Shown here piece after piece: positions 63,632 to 64,000 of a DNA stretch of 64,000 bases. Both the position numbers and the translations under genes were made by a program. The stretch spans positions 2,266,501-2,330,500 of the forward strand of contig NZ_AP017295.1 in assembly GCF_001548375.1 (NCBI RefSeq), given 5' to 3'. This DNA is from Nostoc sp. NIES-3756. GTDB lineage: Bacteria; Cyanobacteriota; Cyanobacteriia; Cyanobacteriales; Nostocaceae. The notes below the pieces were generated by a model that made no database searches, had not been told where the DNA came from, and worked only from the letters and a program-made list of their open reading frames with translations. Numbering within the stretch: the stretch's first letter is position 1; the number at the start of each line of letters is the position of its first letter.

Positions 63632-64000
63632 ATGACTAAACGCATTATTGGCTTAACTGGTGGTATTGCTACAGGTAAGACTACTGTCGCTAATTATTTG
63701 GCTAGTGCTTATAATTTGCCAGTTTTCGATGCAGATATTTACGCCAGAGATGCAGTATCTTTAGGTTCGCCGATTTTGGATGCGATCGCCAATCGTTATG
63801 GTAAAGAAATATTATTACCAGATGGTAGCCTCAACCGTCAAAAACTGGGAGAAATTATCTTTCCTCATCCAGAAGAACGGCAATGGGTGGAAAGTATCAT
63901 ACATCCTTATGTGCGCGATCGCTTCCTTAAAGCAATTGCCCAATCCACTTCTCAAACCATAGTACTAGTCATACCCTTGTTAATTGAAGCCCAGATGACA
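63632..64000 (+). CDS. coaE: Dephospho-CoA kinase, 3' part cut off by the window edge
   Basis: Final enzyme of coenzyme A synthesis: ATP-dependent phosphorylation of dephospho-CoA. Starts MTKRIIGLTGGIATGKTTVA with the P-loop GGIATGKT at about residues 9-16, then VFDADIYARDAV (substrate Asp) and WVESIIHPYVRDRF. The 123 codons seen run to the window edge, about 60 % of the usual 200. Confidence 0.95.
   Translation, partial: MTKRIIGLTGGIATGKTTVANYLASAYNLPVFDADIYARDAVSLGSPILDAIANRYGKEILLPDGSLNRQKLGEIIFPHPEERQWVESIIHPYVRDRFLKAIAQSTSQTIVLVIPLLIEAQMT

Noticed and set aside
63780..63962. Plus-strand frame inside coaE
   Set aside because: It is an out-of-frame shadow of coaE, whose own frame has the P-loop and continues to the window edge.

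Overview
The window comes from a filamentous, heterocyst-forming cyanobacterium of the Anabaena/Nostoc group. The evidence is the dense scatter of the HIP1 octamer GCGATCGC, the heptameric tandem repeats between genes, a Cph1/Rcp1 phytochrome pair and a four-gene shinorine (mycosporine-like amino acid) cluster. That cluster has the gene order I know from Anabaena variabilis ATCC 29413, so I infer that species or a very close relative.

Layout. 1-11.2 kb: a truncated Uma2-type gene, a 1306-aa polytopic membrane protein, a membrane diguanylate cyclase, a GT-A-like glycosyltransferase and PEP synthase (ppsA). 11.4-14.7 kb: an HNH nuclease gene followed by 24 tRNA genes packed head to tail on the + strand. 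Six of these tRNAs carry a 20-24 nt element in the T-loop, one carries the same family inverted in its anticodon stem, and two have the amber-reading anticodon CTA. The promoters of the nuclease gene and of the array share a -10 hexamer, spacing and TGTAGT palindromes. 14.8-20.6 kb: a PMT-family mannosyltransferase, then phytochrome, an Rcp1-like regulator and a receiver-kinase hybrid. 20.7-27.1 kb (minus strand): mysA, mysB, mysC and mysE, which together would make shinorine from sedoheptulose 7-phosphate. 28.2-31.5 kb (minus): a CoaT-like P1B-4 ATPase behind a MerR-type promoter, and a pentapeptide-repeat lipoprotein. 32.2-36.7 kb: dhaK, dhaL and one gene fusing DhaM, HPr and Enzyme I, a self-contained PEP-driven dihydroxyacetone kinase. 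36.9-43 kb: a small hypothetical gene, a DMT transporter with a CIRCE operator, a WD40 protein next to a membrane-tailed GTPase, a tyrosine phosphatase and a Tat-exported dienelactone-hydrolase-like enzyme. 43.5-55 kb: a TPR-CHAT protease-like protein, a MATE exporter, a dihydrouridine synthase, Hsp20, a LuxR/DJ-1 divergent pair, an alpha/beta hydrolase, an HPP protein and a GNAT. 55.2-64 kb: a BchH/CobN-type chelatase divergent from the B12-dependent metH, a small secreted protein and the 5' part of coaE.

Themes. Small dispersed repeats and heptameric repeats are inserted in frame in at least five proteins (Uma2, the large membrane protein, PpsA, the chelatase, MetH) and inside tRNA genes. 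The tRNA array with its interrupted and amber-reading members is the most unusual object here. I recall a related large tRNA cluster being described on an Anabaena sp. PCC 7120 plasmid, so the array type is probably known; the T-loop element structure and the shared control region deserve checking. All calls were made by eye without alignments or structure prediction.
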